Of a stretch of DNA of 64,000 nt, positions 20,934 to 32,734 are shown piece by piece. This DNA comes from Diphasiastrum complanatum (taxonomy: Eukaryota; Streptophyta; Lycopodiopsida; Lycopodiales; Lycopodiaceae). The stretch spans positions 63,671,662 through 63,735,661 of the forward strand of contig CM055097.1 in the NCBI GenBank assembly GCA_029204225.1. The letters run 5' to 3'. Each line of letters starts with the position of its first letter. Within the stretch, counting starts at the first letter, position 1. The notes beneath the pieces are model-generated. The model was not told the origin of the DNA, made no database searches, and saw only the letters and a list, made by a program, of their open reading frames with translations. The translations under genes were made by a program, and so were the position numbers.

Positions 20934-21753
20934 TGTTGTACTTTTAGTTTCTTTCTATGTTCTATTATGGCGGTCTCTCATCTCATAGAATTAGAATGAT
21001 ACTAAAATGCGTTGTGTAGGGTAAGTACGGATAAGTCCACTCAAATCACTGTTCTATTGTTGTCTATGTGTCTTCTAATACGGTCTCTCTACTAGAAGAT
21101 GTTTCTAATTAGAAAGGGATTGATTAACATCACTATGGTTGCCCCCCAACTAGTGATTTCCTAACAAGAGTCTAAACAATCCTATTTAACTCCACAGGAG
21201 AAATAAGAAACAAGGTGAGATAGATAATTATCCGATAAGCACATTCACCATAAACATAAACAATTGGGGAAAGCCGAGTGGGGCTGTATTCTTTACACCA
21301 ATGGGAACACAAGATAGCACAAGAGATGGCACAAAGGTGGTCTATTATAGCAAAGCTTATACAAATGTTGTTGAAGGCACACATCCACTTTCATATATGG
21401 CAAGAGTGGTGGGCCTATGCTCTAACATGCTTATGGGACTAAGTCTAAGCTTAATGCTAATTAACTTGTAAAGTGCCTTCTCTAAACAAATGTCGTGCAC
21501 TTACAATAAACTTAGAACTAAACTTGAACTTAGGAATTAACTTTGAACTTAGGAATTAAATCTTAAACTTAGACTTTCTAAGTTCAACCATTACAAATGG
21601 TTGTTTGTAATAATTAAACCTAAATATTAAAAGTTCTAAGTATAAGGTTTTCCTAAACCTTTATTTGAATTTACTTGTGAGCTTACAAAACACATGCCAC
21701 AATAAATTCCTATTTTGAAGTTGATCATCGTTGTTCAGCAACTTCACGATTCT

Positions 21754-24440
21754 TCAGGAGGATTGCGGTTGTAAAGCATTCACTTGGTTGTTGAGCTTGG
21801 GGTAATCCTCAACAATCACTTTCTTTGAACCTCCTCGATCTTCTTTCTTGTAGGTCCTCTGAACTTCTTTGGACTCTTTTCGATCATCAAACTGTCTTCG
21901 GATCTTCTCTTTGGATTTCTCGGACAGTTTTCTCGAAGGCCTTGCCAAATAGTCATCCAAGGTCGTGGCACTCTTCATATCAAGAACTGGCGAAGGTGCC
22001 GCTCTTACTCCTTGGAAGGGATGAAGAAAGTCCCTTCGAAAGCTGCACAATCTCGTTAGGTGGTGGATCTTGATCTACAAAACTGAAATCTGGTGGTGAC
22101 GGAGGTGAGGTTAGTTGACGAGTGACGGGTGGTGGGTTAGTTATAGGTTGTATTCACCTATTGGCGAAACGAATTGTCATTATATTTTAAAGAAGATGTG
22201 GTAAGTATGGTGTTAGAGGTGGAGGTGGTTGGATAAGTAGAAGGAAAAATTGAGGGTTGGTAGGATAAAAACTGTTCAGAAAAAAATGAGGGTGAGTGGA
22301 ACAATTGTGTGTAAGTGGAGGAGCCCATGGTAGGTTTATGGAGAGAGCCGGTTGTGGAACCTTGAATTGGCATGCCAAGTCCAACACCCTATTGGTTAAT
22401 AGATCGGCTCTGCTCGGGTGCTCCAGCATCGTCATTGTCTTCATCTTTCTTCAGCATTGATACGCTTGCATCAAGTCTACAGGACGTATTCCAAATGAGG
22501 TCCATCTGTTTCTTTGACTGGAGGAGTTCTTCTTGGATCTTATCAACGCTTTCTCAAAGTGCTAACAGCCTCTTGTTGTTTTCTTCTTCTGAATTCGGAT
22601 AGTTTCTCTTCAAGGCTTCGTGCTTCTGGATCAGGGAGACATATTTCTCCATCTTTATTGTTTCCCTTGAAGGTGGAATGGGTACTTTTATATCTTCTGG
22701 CCTGATAGGTTGCTTGACCATCATCATCGCATCAGTTAATCTCTTATTTTCTTGGTTCAAGAGATCTAATCGTTGCTCAAACTGGTCTTGCACGTCTTTA
22801 AGAGTCTGGAGTTGATTTGAAAAGGGATTCTGCTCCTCCAGTCTCTTGGCCCTTTCTTTATGCACGTCACTTATGGATGTCTGCAACTCCGCGTCTCTTT
22901 GTTGTAGATCATGTTTTGCCGTCTTGAGCTCTTCTCCTTGTTGGATCAGCTAGTCCACCAACCAATGAACGTGGTATAAGTTCTCAGCATGCCATTTCAA
23001 AGACTCCTTGGCGCTCTCGAGTAAATTGTCATAGGCTGGAAGGGTGGAAAATTCAGTAGGTAGAGGTCGAAAAACAAAACTGGGAGATGGTGGACTGAAT
23101 AGGTAATGGAATGGTTAGTTGAGTAGTCACAGTAGTAGTGGAGGTAGTGGGAATTGTAACAACGGAGGCGAAAGAGATGGTGATGGAAGTGGTGCTATCA
23201 GCAATAGTGATAGTGGTGGTAAAGGTAGGAGCGAAGGTTAGTCGTGAGACTGGTGCAGCTTCCTCGGAAACCTTCTCCATCTCCTCCTCCACAATGTCGC
23301 CTTCATCGAAGTAGTCAAGGGCGCCTACATCAATGAAGCCATCTTGCTTCAGAAAAGATGGGTCTTCTGTTTTTTCCTCGGCCTTCGAGCTTTTCTGAAT
23401 GTCTTCTGTTGCTTGTGCCACTTGATTTTCTGCTTCGGCTGGAATTGTGTCTTCTGCTTGTGTGTCAACAAGCAACTCTCCTTCTCCCTTCCCTGAATTT
23501 GTTGCATGTGGTTGCGGTTGGATTTCCACCACATAATCAACTGCTTGTTGGACATGTGGGGGTGATGTCATGACTTGAATGGACTCTGATGGTGATTGGG
23601 ACCTGGACCTAGAAGCAAGAGGTGATTTCGCTCGTGGTGACTGTGTCTGCTGAGTGTCCATCAACTATAGCTATGGTGAGGAGGCGGTAGGTGAAGTCCT
23701 TCGGAACCTGGTTCTTGTTGTCTGCAGGTTGCCTTCTTCTTCATCCTCATTGTCATCACTGCTTGATGGTATATCTTCGAGCCAGCTTCTTTTTCTTTCT
23801 TGGGATCAAGCTTTTTGGCTTTGATGGTGGTGGGCTATCTAATTCTGTCTTTGATTCATAAGCCGATTTGTTTCTGGTGACCTTTCTTCTTGGCTTCTTT
23901 GCCACTTGTGTAGTGTCAGCAGGACTAGATGCATGTGGAGAAGATCTTTTTTGTCGCTTCTTTTTCTTGAGCTCGTGAGATGCAACGATGTTGGCCCAAT
24001 TGTACAAGTTTTGTTTGCCCCTCATAGGATTCTCCCAGCATTGCAAAGATCAGTATGGGAATCCTCATTAGATGTGCCCTTTGTTTGTGTGTGTACTTTG
24101 TCAGGTACGCATAGGCAGCTGCTAATTCCTTGTACTTGATTGCCTCTAGCAGAATGTCATCTTTATTTTTTCACTTATCTACACTTGTCATCTTTATTTC
24201 TCTATTTTTCACGGGTTTCTCCTTATAGCCACTTGGGAAGCCAAATGCATTAAGGTTGATGCCAGCCAGATATACATGTAGCTCCAAATTTTGCAAGAAT
24301 GTCAGCTACTTGTCGTCGAAATTCTCGTATGCCTGGAACATCAAAATCATGTCCTTTCCACTTAGGAATGTCGAAACCTAACTCTTGAAAAAGAGTTTTA
24401 GCTTGTGTTTACCACTAGTGCATTTTATCATCTTCACATT
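21754..24440 (-). pseudogene. decayed coiled-coil, gag-like retroelement ORF (copy 1)
   Basis: Reading leftwards from about 24,440 the pieces are: KTLFQELGFDIPKWKGHDFD and GIREFRRQVADILAKFGAT (24,400-24,280); a basic, Ser/Pro-rich segment (24046-23756) with KKKKRQKRSS; a low-complexity acidic and Thr-rich segment (23664-23053, including the run ASRSRSQSPSES); and a clear coiled coil (22886-22554) with heptads such as LQTLKDVQDQFEQRLDLLNQ and ENKRLTDAMMM; then a proline/serine-rich and charged tail to 21,754. Several stops and frame changes separate these. No reverse transcriptase, integrase or protease is visible next to it. Layout matches two other loci in this window (27.9-29.5 and 62.5-64 kb). 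I infer the gag-like ORF of a large, perhaps non-autonomous, LTR element. Confidence 0.45.
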
Positions 24441-24716
24441 GGATGAGCATTAGAGGAGTTCGAAATCCAAGAAAGACCTTTTGTAAAGATTCTTTTTATA
24501 TTTTTTTCTCAAATTTTGCTTACAGATGGACCATTCAAAACACTCAAATTTGAAATCTACGTAACATAACTCATTAGAATTGAAAAAAAAAGTTTTTTTA
24601 ATAATGCTATAATTCGGCGTTGGGGGCATCCCACAAGCATGACATGTTATTCATAGTATAATATGCAATTATCATTAAAAATAGCATAACTTTTTAAACA
24701 TAGTCCGATTGAGACA

Positions 24717-24965
24717 AAAGTTACACCGTTGGAAAGCGCTCGACGAGAGCTTTCCAACGGTAGCCTAGATGATCCACTTCCGAGCTACCATTCAAAAGTT
24801 ATGGCAGGTCAAAGTCTTCAAAAAAAAAAAATTGGGTCAAATATCGCTCTTGTGCGCACAAGAGCGATATTTGACTCTATCCACGCAAAAGAGCGATATT
24901 TGACATTTTTTTTGAAAACTTTGACCGGCCATAACATCAATCGGTGCTACGGTTAAGAAGTTATG
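24717..24965. repeat. hairpin element with perfect 38-bp palindrome
   Basis: The two flanks are inverted copies: GTTATGG-x-GGTCAAAG...TCAAAAAAA on the left matches the reverse complement of the right flank. At the centre, 24837-24874, lies a perfect 38-bp palindrome (left half TCAAATATCGCTCTTGTGC, right half its exact reverse complement), followed by a partial third copy of AAGAGCGATATTTGAC. A second stem, CCGTTGGAAAGC...GCTTTCCAACGG, lies at 24727-24761. It looks like a foldback or MITE-like element; no coding capacity. Confidence 0.8.
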
Positions 24966-25247
24966 TTATTTTCAATAAACTACAAACGGTAATGTACATA
25001 GAATGATTAAGCATCAAAAATAGTGCGGGCATAAATGAAAAAGAATTTGGGCAGAGAATGAATATATTTTGGTAATTTACATTGATAAACTTTGTCAATC
25101 TACGTGGCATTCTTTAAATGGTCTTTTTTGGATTCAGAATTGATTTTTCTAATGGAGCAATGCCTTTGGCATTTTTGGTATCCCTTCACTGTGATCTGAA
25201 TCCGATTTGGTCATTTTTGTAAGTTTTGGCTTTTTCTGGTTTGGCTG

Positions 25248-25420
25248 TCGGATGCAAGTGTTGGCTACAGTGTTAGATGCAAGTGTAGGATGCAAGTGGA
25301 ATGCAGAATTGTCGGATGCAACTGTCATATGCAATCGGAATGCAGTGTCGGATGCAAGTGGAATGCAGAGTTGGATGTGAGGTTTCAGATGTAAGTGTAA
25401 ATGCAAATTTGAATGTGTGT
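25248..25420 (+). repeat. degenerate GGATGCAAGTG tandem array
   Basis: About ten copies of an ATGCAAGTG / AATGCAGA word recur at irregular 15-30 bp spacing, for example GGATGCAAGTGGAATGCAGA occurring twice. Read on the minus strand it yields a His/Leu-rich pseudo-peptide, which I take as a by-product of the repeat. Confidence 0.7.
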
Positions 25421-25559
25421 CTTTCACAAAACTTCAATGACCTTCACAAAACTTCAAGAATCTTCAAACTTGATTTTTAGTCTATTTGAACCTTGGATTA
25501 GTGAAAATAGGCCAAAAATTTTGGTTTTTGTGAAGGGAAGTAAATTTTACTATGGTGAT

Positions 25560-26770
25560 ATACCAACAGAGAATGATAGAATTGTGTAGTATTTAATGTC
25601 GAACCCCAAGAGGATAGTTGTTAAAAGTTGATAAATTGATACAATTCTGACTTATTCGAATGTAGTGAAGTCGAATGTTATTCCGGTTGTCAAACATACA
25701 TTTTAAAAGTAACCAATACTTTTTTCATAGTGGATCTGTCAATGATAATTTCCAAAAACAACAATTCTCCTCTATCAAATGATATGAAAAGCGTTTTACA
25801 AAAGAAATGTATCAAAGTAGTAAGAAGTTACTACACTCTGTTTGATTAAGATTTCAGCACGTATTCGAGAAATGTTCGAGTATTAACAAACAACCAGTTA
25901 ATCTTAATCTCAGATTGTCGAGTTCTAGACAGTAGTCCTCAACAACTAAAGTCCTTTTGAAGTTAAAGATCTCGAATAGTCCTCGAATATGTTAGAAACT
26001 TGTATTCATTAACAAACAAGAATATAGATCTTTGTTTCAATTCCTCAGGCAGGGACTATCATTTCAAAGGTGTACATACTCTTCTGTCAATGTATGAAAG
26101 ACTATACCAATGATGTACATTATTCAAGTGTCGAATCAAGTATTCGAGCGGTCGAATAAGTTAGTTTAAAGATTGTGCATTAGAACAACTTTGCAGAAGC
26201 ACAACAACATTTGTAATGTAGTAATACAACTATCTAACCTAAGAGTAATTTAAGTGATGCATAAAATATTGTTAGTAGACTCAAGATCACTCACACTTAG
26301 CATTGCGAAGAACGGATAACAGAGAAGATAGCCTTCAATAAATCTTTCTCTCACAAATACACAAACTGTCTCTCTCGGTGGTTTAGACCGGAGTAGTGTC
26401 TTCTATATATTTCATAGGAAGCAAACAAACACACCTCTAGATATTATAGGTGCGTCGCTTCCTTGAATAGCTTTAGCCAATAGATGACTTACACATACGT
26501 ACTTTATATCTTTAAAGATTTTTAACTATGAGTTTAAATTACTCTAGTTTAATATGACAATTCAAATCTAGTCGATTCTAGTACGTGACTTGGATAAGGT
26601 TGTTCAAGGCATTGTTTCACTTCTGAAGGTCTCGTCCTTTAATGTAAGACAAGTCTTTATAGTAATATTCCCAAAAAATGATATAGGCCTCTTCATAATA
26701 TATAGTTGTCCAGCACATATCTTCATATTGAAGTATATATTGCCTTATTCGAGAAATACATGGCATCACA
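25560..26770 (-). mobile_element. probable 3' LTR of a minus-strand element
   Basis: On the minus strand the tract AGGAGGGGGATA (26782-26771) is followed directly by TGTGATGCCATG, a polypurine tract and LTR start. The LTR runs leftwards; a TATA-like TATATATTT lies inside near 26403-26412. The far end is not sharply defined (about 25,560). It lies downstream of the coiled-coil ORF at 29.5-27.9 kb and may terminate the same element. No second copy of this LTR was found. Confidence 0.5.
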
Positions 26771-26782
26771 TATCCCCCTCCT
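26771..26782 (-). other. polypurine tract
   Basis: Minus-strand AGGAGGGGGATA abuts the LTR start TGTGATG. Such tracts prime plus-strand DNA synthesis during reverse transcription. Confidence 0.55.
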
Positions 26783-27922
26783 CAAACGTGAAACGTCCTC
26801 GTAAACAAATAATCTTCTATTCGAGAATTGTTTGTTCATTAGAAAAGAATCCATGTGTGGCTTTGAATAGTTGTTATTAGGCATCAGTCTTCTTTTCCAA
26901 TATCATAAGGTCAAATGTAAAGATATTTCTTCAATTTGTCGACTATATGACCTTTAATTTTCATTTGAAATTCGAAATAAGTTTATTCGTGTTGTGTTTA
27001 AACAGACAAAATTGCCTTCAACCATCTTTTGAATTTCAAAACTCAGCATCACATAAGAGAGTCATATGTAAATATTTACAATGCATTCAATTCATCATGT
27101 AATGCTTGTGCTATCTTCAAATCTTTTTGGCACTCGAGTAAATAATATTTATGCGTTTGCTTGTGTATAACTGCCAGTAGGTAAATTTCCATATTCTTCC
27201 AACTTTACAAGAAGTGAAGTTCCATCGAACAACTCCTGTACTAGAATTCTATCTACTTCAAAGTCTTTTGGAAGTGTAACTTCTTTGAAGAGATGAGATG
27301 AGAACTATAGAAACTTACACTTTGTATATAAATTTTAAACAAAAAATAAAGTCTTTTACGCAAATTTGTCAAACTGTTAATAGGAATACATATAGAATGC
27401 TTTGTATTCGCAAGATCTTCTTCTATTTCGAAGATTATGACGGATCTCCGCAAAATAGTTTAAAAAGTTGCGCTCCCAGTCAATATATATATCATAAAGC
27501 TCTAGATACGCCATATTAATGTTCATAAGAAGACCTGCATTGTCGAATTCATTGATATCTGTGCGGGCCTTTGTTATGTATAAGTTGAATTGTGTGTGCC
27601 TCCTCCAAAATTATCGCTTTTGATCGTCATGCTTCAAAAATTGATATTCTAAAGCATACATAGAGGATGAACCAATGTACAATTCCACTTATCCAAATAG
27701 CAAAACCTTAAATTTACCATGGATTATGGCCCAACATAAACATTCCTTCTGTTCTATTGTAAGTTGGTCCCATAACCAGATAAAATCGTCCTTTTTCCAG
27801 ATGATTTCAAAAGCAATGCCTATTGTGTCTGGTAGCATCAAGTAATTCACATGCCATTGCAATTCGACGTTTAAAGGGTTTGGTGTCCACTTCCTGAATC
27901 TTTTAGAAAAAACTTTAAAACA
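26783..27922 (-). other. decayed internal region of the same element
   Basis: The minus strand gives only short protein-like scraps, such as ECQKDLKIAQALHDELNA near 27,130-27,080, broken by stops. No pol domain is recognisable. Confidence 0.3.
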
Positions 27923-29479
27923 TTATGCACATACCTTCGACTGATTTCTTCGTGGGCATTTCGTCTTCGGTAGCATCTCAACAACATCTTGGGAGTGTAA
28001 TTCAACAGCAAACTTTTGATCTTCGAGTTGCTGCTTCAGGTTAGCTACTTCCTTTTGAAGTTCGTCGATCTTCGTCACTACCTCAGCATATTCTTGGTGG
28101 TCAATGACTCCCGAACAAATTTGAATCATTTTGAGCTGATTGAAAAGTTTCTCAATAGTTCCCAGAGCCTGCAAATATTCATCATGTGCATCTGGCCCAA
28201 TATAGGTCTAGATTATTTCCACATATAACTCCTTCAGCTCTGCTAACTCTTCTTCGACTAGAGCTTTGTCGTTTTCGAGTGGTTGAAGAAACTCAACTCG
28301 AAAGTTTTCGAGCATCTGGTCATGTAGTTGCTGTAACTTCAAGTCGGATCAACCTGGATTGATCCGGTAGTGCTGCACAATTGTAAGTGCAAAACTGTAA
28401 GGCAGTTTTTGCTTTTATTCGTTTCGTGGTCTCTTCCTGTAGTAATGTATGCAACGATGCCTTTTCTGCCTTGACCTTATTATAACTATCTTGTGCAGAA
28501 TTGAAATCCTTCTACAAATTGGCAAACTTGGCCTGAATTGCCTTATTGTTGGCTTTGAATGCATCAGCTTCTTGTGTCGATTGCTGAAGCATTCGCCCAA
28601 GTGATTGGTTTCTTTCGAGCAGCTTCTTGTTTCTGCTTCAAGAGATTCAATCTTTGTGCTGGATGTCTTGATTAAATCCATCATCTCATCAAAAGAGTTG
28701 AATAACTTCATCATGCTTCTTTGCATCCGCATATCGTAGGCATGAATTTCACTTACAAGATGCTTTGTGCCCCCTAATAAGTCTTGGTACCACTACAGTT
28801 GGGGCTCTTTTTCTTCCTCTTCTGCATTTGTAGCCTCATCCTCGGCAATTTTCTTCCCTTTGTCAGGCTTGTTAGAAATCATATCATCATCGTCTAAGGG
28901 ACTGGGACTTTTCTGCTTAGGAGATTAAACAGAAGTTGGCTTGATTGAATCAACTGCCACAACATCTAGTATGGTGGCATCTGGCATGACTATTTTTGAA
29001 CCTGACACATTATCAGATTTGGCCTCCTTCTGAATTGTTGTGTTGTTGACATCCATAGTTGTAGTGTTTGTAGGCTGGATAAGTGGAACAGAGGTAGTCT
29101 ACAGAAGGCTAGATAAATTGATTGTAGTTGTCGTTATCATTCTTCCTGCAAGAATACTCTGCTCCGAATCAGTAAGAATGCCAAAATTTTCATATTCTGA
29201 AAATATGATCATGGACATTGGATTGGAAAGTCCGAGTGCTGTAGAAAAAACATCCTCATTGATAGTAATTGAGGTATTGCGCAAATTGACTTTGAAATCC
29301 ATATAAATCACTGCATGAATTGAACTCATGAACTCAGTGCTGATCTCTTGGAGGACAATAGATGGGTCCACCTTCAAATTTTCCAACCTGCAACGATCCA
29401 GTAGAGACTGGATTGTAGCAAGTCTGATGGAAGCTCGTGTCTTCCAGCTTACACCTGCACTTGTTTTAGCATCCATCAT
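27923..29479 (-). pseudogene. decayed coiled-coil, gag-like retroelement ORF (copy 2)
   Basis: The start at 29479 leads into a globular segment with ATIQSLLDRCRLENLKVDPS, EFMSSIHAVIYMDFKVNLRN and ITINEDVFSTALGLSNPM. From memory this resembles the plant retroelement domain annotated as a putative plant transposon protein (a short strand, then xINxxVFxxxLGLP). A stop near 29,099 is followed by a linker with a basic/acidic run (SPSPLDDDD, KPDKGKKIAED), then coiled-coil pieces at 28732-28415 and 28174-27923 (EVVTKIDELQKEVANLKQQL). Several stops and frame changes. No pol domains follow; a polypurine tract and LTR start at 26,782-26,770 instead, suggesting a non-autonomous element carrying only this ORF. 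Confidence 0.5.
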
Positions 29480-30037
29480 GCCTCAAGTGTGCAAGGTCGA
29501 AAGCGAGAGCAAGATCAATTTCAGAATGCAAAAGCGCAGCGACCGAAATGAACACAAGAGTACTATGAGCGATGAACAAGCGAAAACGAGAGAGAACAAG
29601 CGAGAACGAACGTGAACGTGAAAGAGCAAAAAGAAAGTGTAAAATGAAAATAGAAAATGACAGTGTTATACGGTGACAAAGTGGAGAGGATGACCACGTG
29701 GCAGCTTGATTTGACAACTGTCAAATTCATAATTAAGAACGGTGCATAAACCAATGTTTCATGATGGTAGAAATGAGAGTCTTAATTAGCTTAAGACTGT
29801 TTAAAAATAATAAATCATGTCGACGCAGTTTTTCGTGCAAACGTAAATACAAGTGACAGATGGAAACATGTGTAGACTTACACATTTAATAAATGGATTT
29901 ACAAAATCAAAAAAATAATAAGATAATAAACAGTAATTAAATAATAAATGTATAAATCAAATAAAAGAAAAATTTGAAATAGATTCTCGAAAAATTCTAT
30001 CCTCGAATACCTTTGTGAAAGATCATCTAACATTGGC

Positions 30038-30530
30038 TTGGTTTATAAGAAGCAAAACACTTTGCCTAGGTTACAAGGTTATGTTGACGTTGATTGGGCT
30101 GGCAATGTAGATGATAGGAAGTCAACTACTGAGTATGCTTTCAATTTTGGAAATGGTTGTTTTTCATGGTCTAGTAAGAAGCAGGACACCATTTCTCTTT
30201 CATCAACAGAAGTTGAGTATAAAGCGTTAAGTTCTGCTACTCAAGAAGCTCTTTGGCTGCAAAGATTGTTGAGTGAGATTGGTATGAAGCAAACACACTC
30301 TACTATTATCTTCTATGATAGCCAAAGCAGTATACAATTGGCTAAAAATTCTGTCTTTCACGCAAGAACTAAACACATTGAAGTAAAATATCACTTTGTC
30401 GTGAAAAGCTACAATCTTAAAATATTAGTATTATGTATTGCTCTACGATGTTACAACTTGTTGATGTATTTACAAAAGTTCTAAGTAAAAATAAATTTGA
30501 GACTTTCAAAGCTAAACTTGGTATAGATCT
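30038..30530 (+). pseudogene. Ty1/copia RNase H fragment
   Basis: The frame includes GYVDVDWAGNVDDRKSTT, then WSSKKQDTISLSSTEVEYKA and HARTKHIEVKYHFV, the canonical RNase H end of Copia polyproteins (catalytic D in DWAG, E in STEVEY). After a frame change near 30,440 the tail reads KNKFETFKAKLGIDLVM, the usual Copia C-terminus. A purine run at about 30633-30643 may be its polypurine tract. Reverse transcriptase and everything upstream are missing; the sequence before 30,030 is unrelated. Confidence 0.85.
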
Positions 30531-30887
30531 AGTTATGTAAAAAAAAAATTCTTGAAGTACTTGGTGATACTATCATGGAGGTATGTTCCATGAATAGCAT
30601 AGATCATAGACCGAGTGAGACGTTGATTATTGAGGGAGAGAGTTAAATTAGCAATAATAATAATCAACATGCAAATTGTTTTACAGCTACTTTCTAAGTT
30701 TGACGGTGACACGTTTTGCCTAGCTCTAGAATTATTGAGCCGATTTTTTATGAGCCCATGTTGAGCACATAAGCTATTTTTCTTATGTGTATGAGTTCCC
30801 ACGTGTGAGACTATTTTTGTACGGCTATTGTATAGACTGGAACAATAAATCAACTTACATAAGCATTTCTGACAAGTTCTTATTGAG

Positions 30888-31667
30888 TGTGAGAAATTGT
30901 CAACTAGTTTGATATTTTGGTCATATTTGTTTATTTGGCAATTGAGGCCAATCTATATATTAGACTTAGAGTTTGACTTTTCAAACTTATATTAGTCTAA
31001 AAGTATTTGAATTACCACTTTTAGAAAGTGAGGGAAAGTAGAATGTCGAGTCTGGACACTTTCAAATTTGAATGTTAGATACGTTGATTCTAGTCATATT
31101 GTTGATAGGGTTTTTAATCTAGAAGTTTCTTTGGAGGGAAACTAAACTCATTAATGAGGCATGGACCTATTATAAATAGGTGTAAACTCATGGGAGAAAT
31201 GATTCTTCTCTATCTCATCTTATTTCATGCTTATACATGAATTCTCTTGGGTTCATCTATCCATTGGTGCACTATATTGATGATATCTTGCAATCTTGTG
31301 TGTAGAATGCATTGTTTTGTTGATATTCGGATTGTGAAATATAGTAACTTACTGTTATTCTATGAACAAAAACTTCATATTATCATAAGTTTGATGTTTG
31401 ATCAAGATCTTGTTGAATTTGCATCTCTTTCATTAAGTAGATGTTGATTTTCTATATTGCAAATGGTGTAAATTGTGTTGTCTTTCTAAACCAAAGATTA
31501 TAGATGATTTTGGATCTTAGTGATTCACAAAATCTTCACATTGAGTTTACATCTTCTATGTGTAGTAGATGCAAAATCTCTACATTGTTAATGATGCTAT
31601 ATGTGCTATCCATATTAGCCAAAGGTCAAAGGGCATAAATTGATCTTTGCAATCTGTTTTTTTAACA
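30888..31667 (+). mobile_element. Copia LTR, 780 bp (5' LTR type)
   Basis: It begins TGTGAGAAATTGTCAAC and ends AACA, directly followed by an initiator-Met primer-binding site, so it is a 5' LTR of a plus-strand Copia element. Its start resembles the LTR of the intact element (TGTGAAAATTGTCAAC). A TATA-like TATTATAAATAGG lies near 31168-31180. The body of its element is lost about 380 bp downstream, where an inverted related LTR begins. Confidence 0.75.
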
Positions 31668-31679
31668 TGGTATCAGAGC
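31668..31679 (+). other. primer-binding site (initiator-Met tRNA)
   Basis: TGGTATCAGAGC immediately follows the LTR end. It is identical to the site at 39500 after the intact Copia 5' LTR and is the standard Copia initiator-Met primer site. Confidence 0.85.
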
Positions 31680-32049
31680 TTTGTTGTAGTGATTTTAAGG
31701 TGTCACCAATTCTAGAGTGTGCTAGAATGATTCCTTGTCAAAATCAAGCAGTTTCAAGTGTAGAATGGGGATTTTTGTAATCCAAAGCTCAATTGAGGTC
31801 AGCATAATTGTAGTAGGTCAATTTCCCTCCCTACTTGTTGGATTGTGGCGAGTTTTTATGCATAAGAAAGTTTTTACTACATTCTTCAAGATTCTATATC
31901 AAGTTTCTAAATTTTGCATGTAGAATGTGAATGATTCAATTTGTGAGCTTTTATGAAAACCCTAAATTTGATTGGATCTCTTGTTTTTATAGTTGCTAGA
32001 CTCTTCAAGAGTGTGTTTCAATCTTAGAGAGTGCAAAAGTTCATGATAT

Positions 32050-32711
32050 TGTAGGTTGATCATGTGAAGATTTTATGAATCACTAAGATCCAAAATCATC
32101 TCTTGATCTCTGGTTATGATAGACAATACAATTAGCACCATTGGCAATGTAGAAAATCAACATCTACTTGATGAAAGAGATGCAAACTCAACAAGATCTT
32201 GATCAAACATCAAACACATGGAATAATGAATTTTTTGTCTGTACAATAACATTAAGGTACTATATTTCACACGTGTGGATCCAAATCACAACAAATATAA
32301 GCATTCTACACACAAGATTGCAAGATATCATCACTACAGTGCACCAATGGATAGATGAACCCAAGAGAACTCATGTATATGCATGAAATGAGATGAGATA
32401 GAGAAGAATCATTTCTCCCACAAGTTTACATCTATTTATATCAGGTCCATGCCTTATTAATAATTTTGGTTTCCCTCCATAGAAACTTCTAGATTAAAAA
32501 CCCTATCGATAATATGACTAGAATCAATGTATCTAACATTCAAATTTGAATGTGTCCAAACTCAACTTTCTACTTTCCCTCACTTTTTAAAAGTGGTAAT
32601 TCAAATACTTTTAGACTAGTATAACTTTGAAAAGTCAAACTCTAAGTCTAATATGCAAATTGGCCTCAATTGCCAAATACAAAAGATCAAACTATTTGAC
32701 AATTTCTCACA
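32050..32711 (-). mobile_element. Copia 3' LTR, inverted relative to 30.9-31.7 kb
   Basis: Read on the minus strand it starts TGTGAGAAATT at 32711 and follows the sequence of the 30,888 LTR for about 650 bp with scattered differences, e.g. the shared GAATCACTAAGATCC block near 32070 and the shared CCATTGGTGCAC block near 32340. It loses similarity at about 32,050, so its last 100-200 bp are missing. It is preceded on the minus strand by a polypurine tract, making it the true 3' LTR of the Copia fragment at 32.7-33.5 kb. Confidence 0.75.
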
Positions 32712-32724
32712 CTCCCTCGTCAAC
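32712..32724 (-). other. polypurine tract
   Basis: Minus-strand GTTGACGAGGGAG abuts the LTR start. It matches GTTGAAGAGGGAG before the 3' LTR of the intact Copia at 44608-44620 at 12 of 13 positions, showing close relationship. Confidence 0.7.
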
Positions 32725-32734
32725 TAGTTTTAGC

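Larger units (their letters stand above)
19660..21753. other. non-coding, with a GC hairpin and possible primer-binding site
   Basis: No gene is supported. A GC-rich inverted repeat lies at 20088-20160. The stretch 20200-20400 repeats TTTTTTACA/GTAAG-like words. At 20916-20933 the minus strand reads TTGGCGTCGTTGCCGCTC, resembling the TGGCGCCGTTGCCGGGGA primer-binding site of many plant Gypsy elements. If real, 20,934-21,750 would be a minus-strand LTR, but I could not define its outer end. Confidence 0.35.

Noticed and set aside
23053-23664. 203-residue Thr/Ser-rich open frame as an independent host gene
   Set aside because: It is continuous in layout with the coiled-coil pieces on the same strand and low in complexity, so it is better read as the linker of the retroelement-like ORF.
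25149-25427. Minus-strand His/Leu-rich reading frame
   Set aside because: It is produced by the ATGCAAGTG repeat array.
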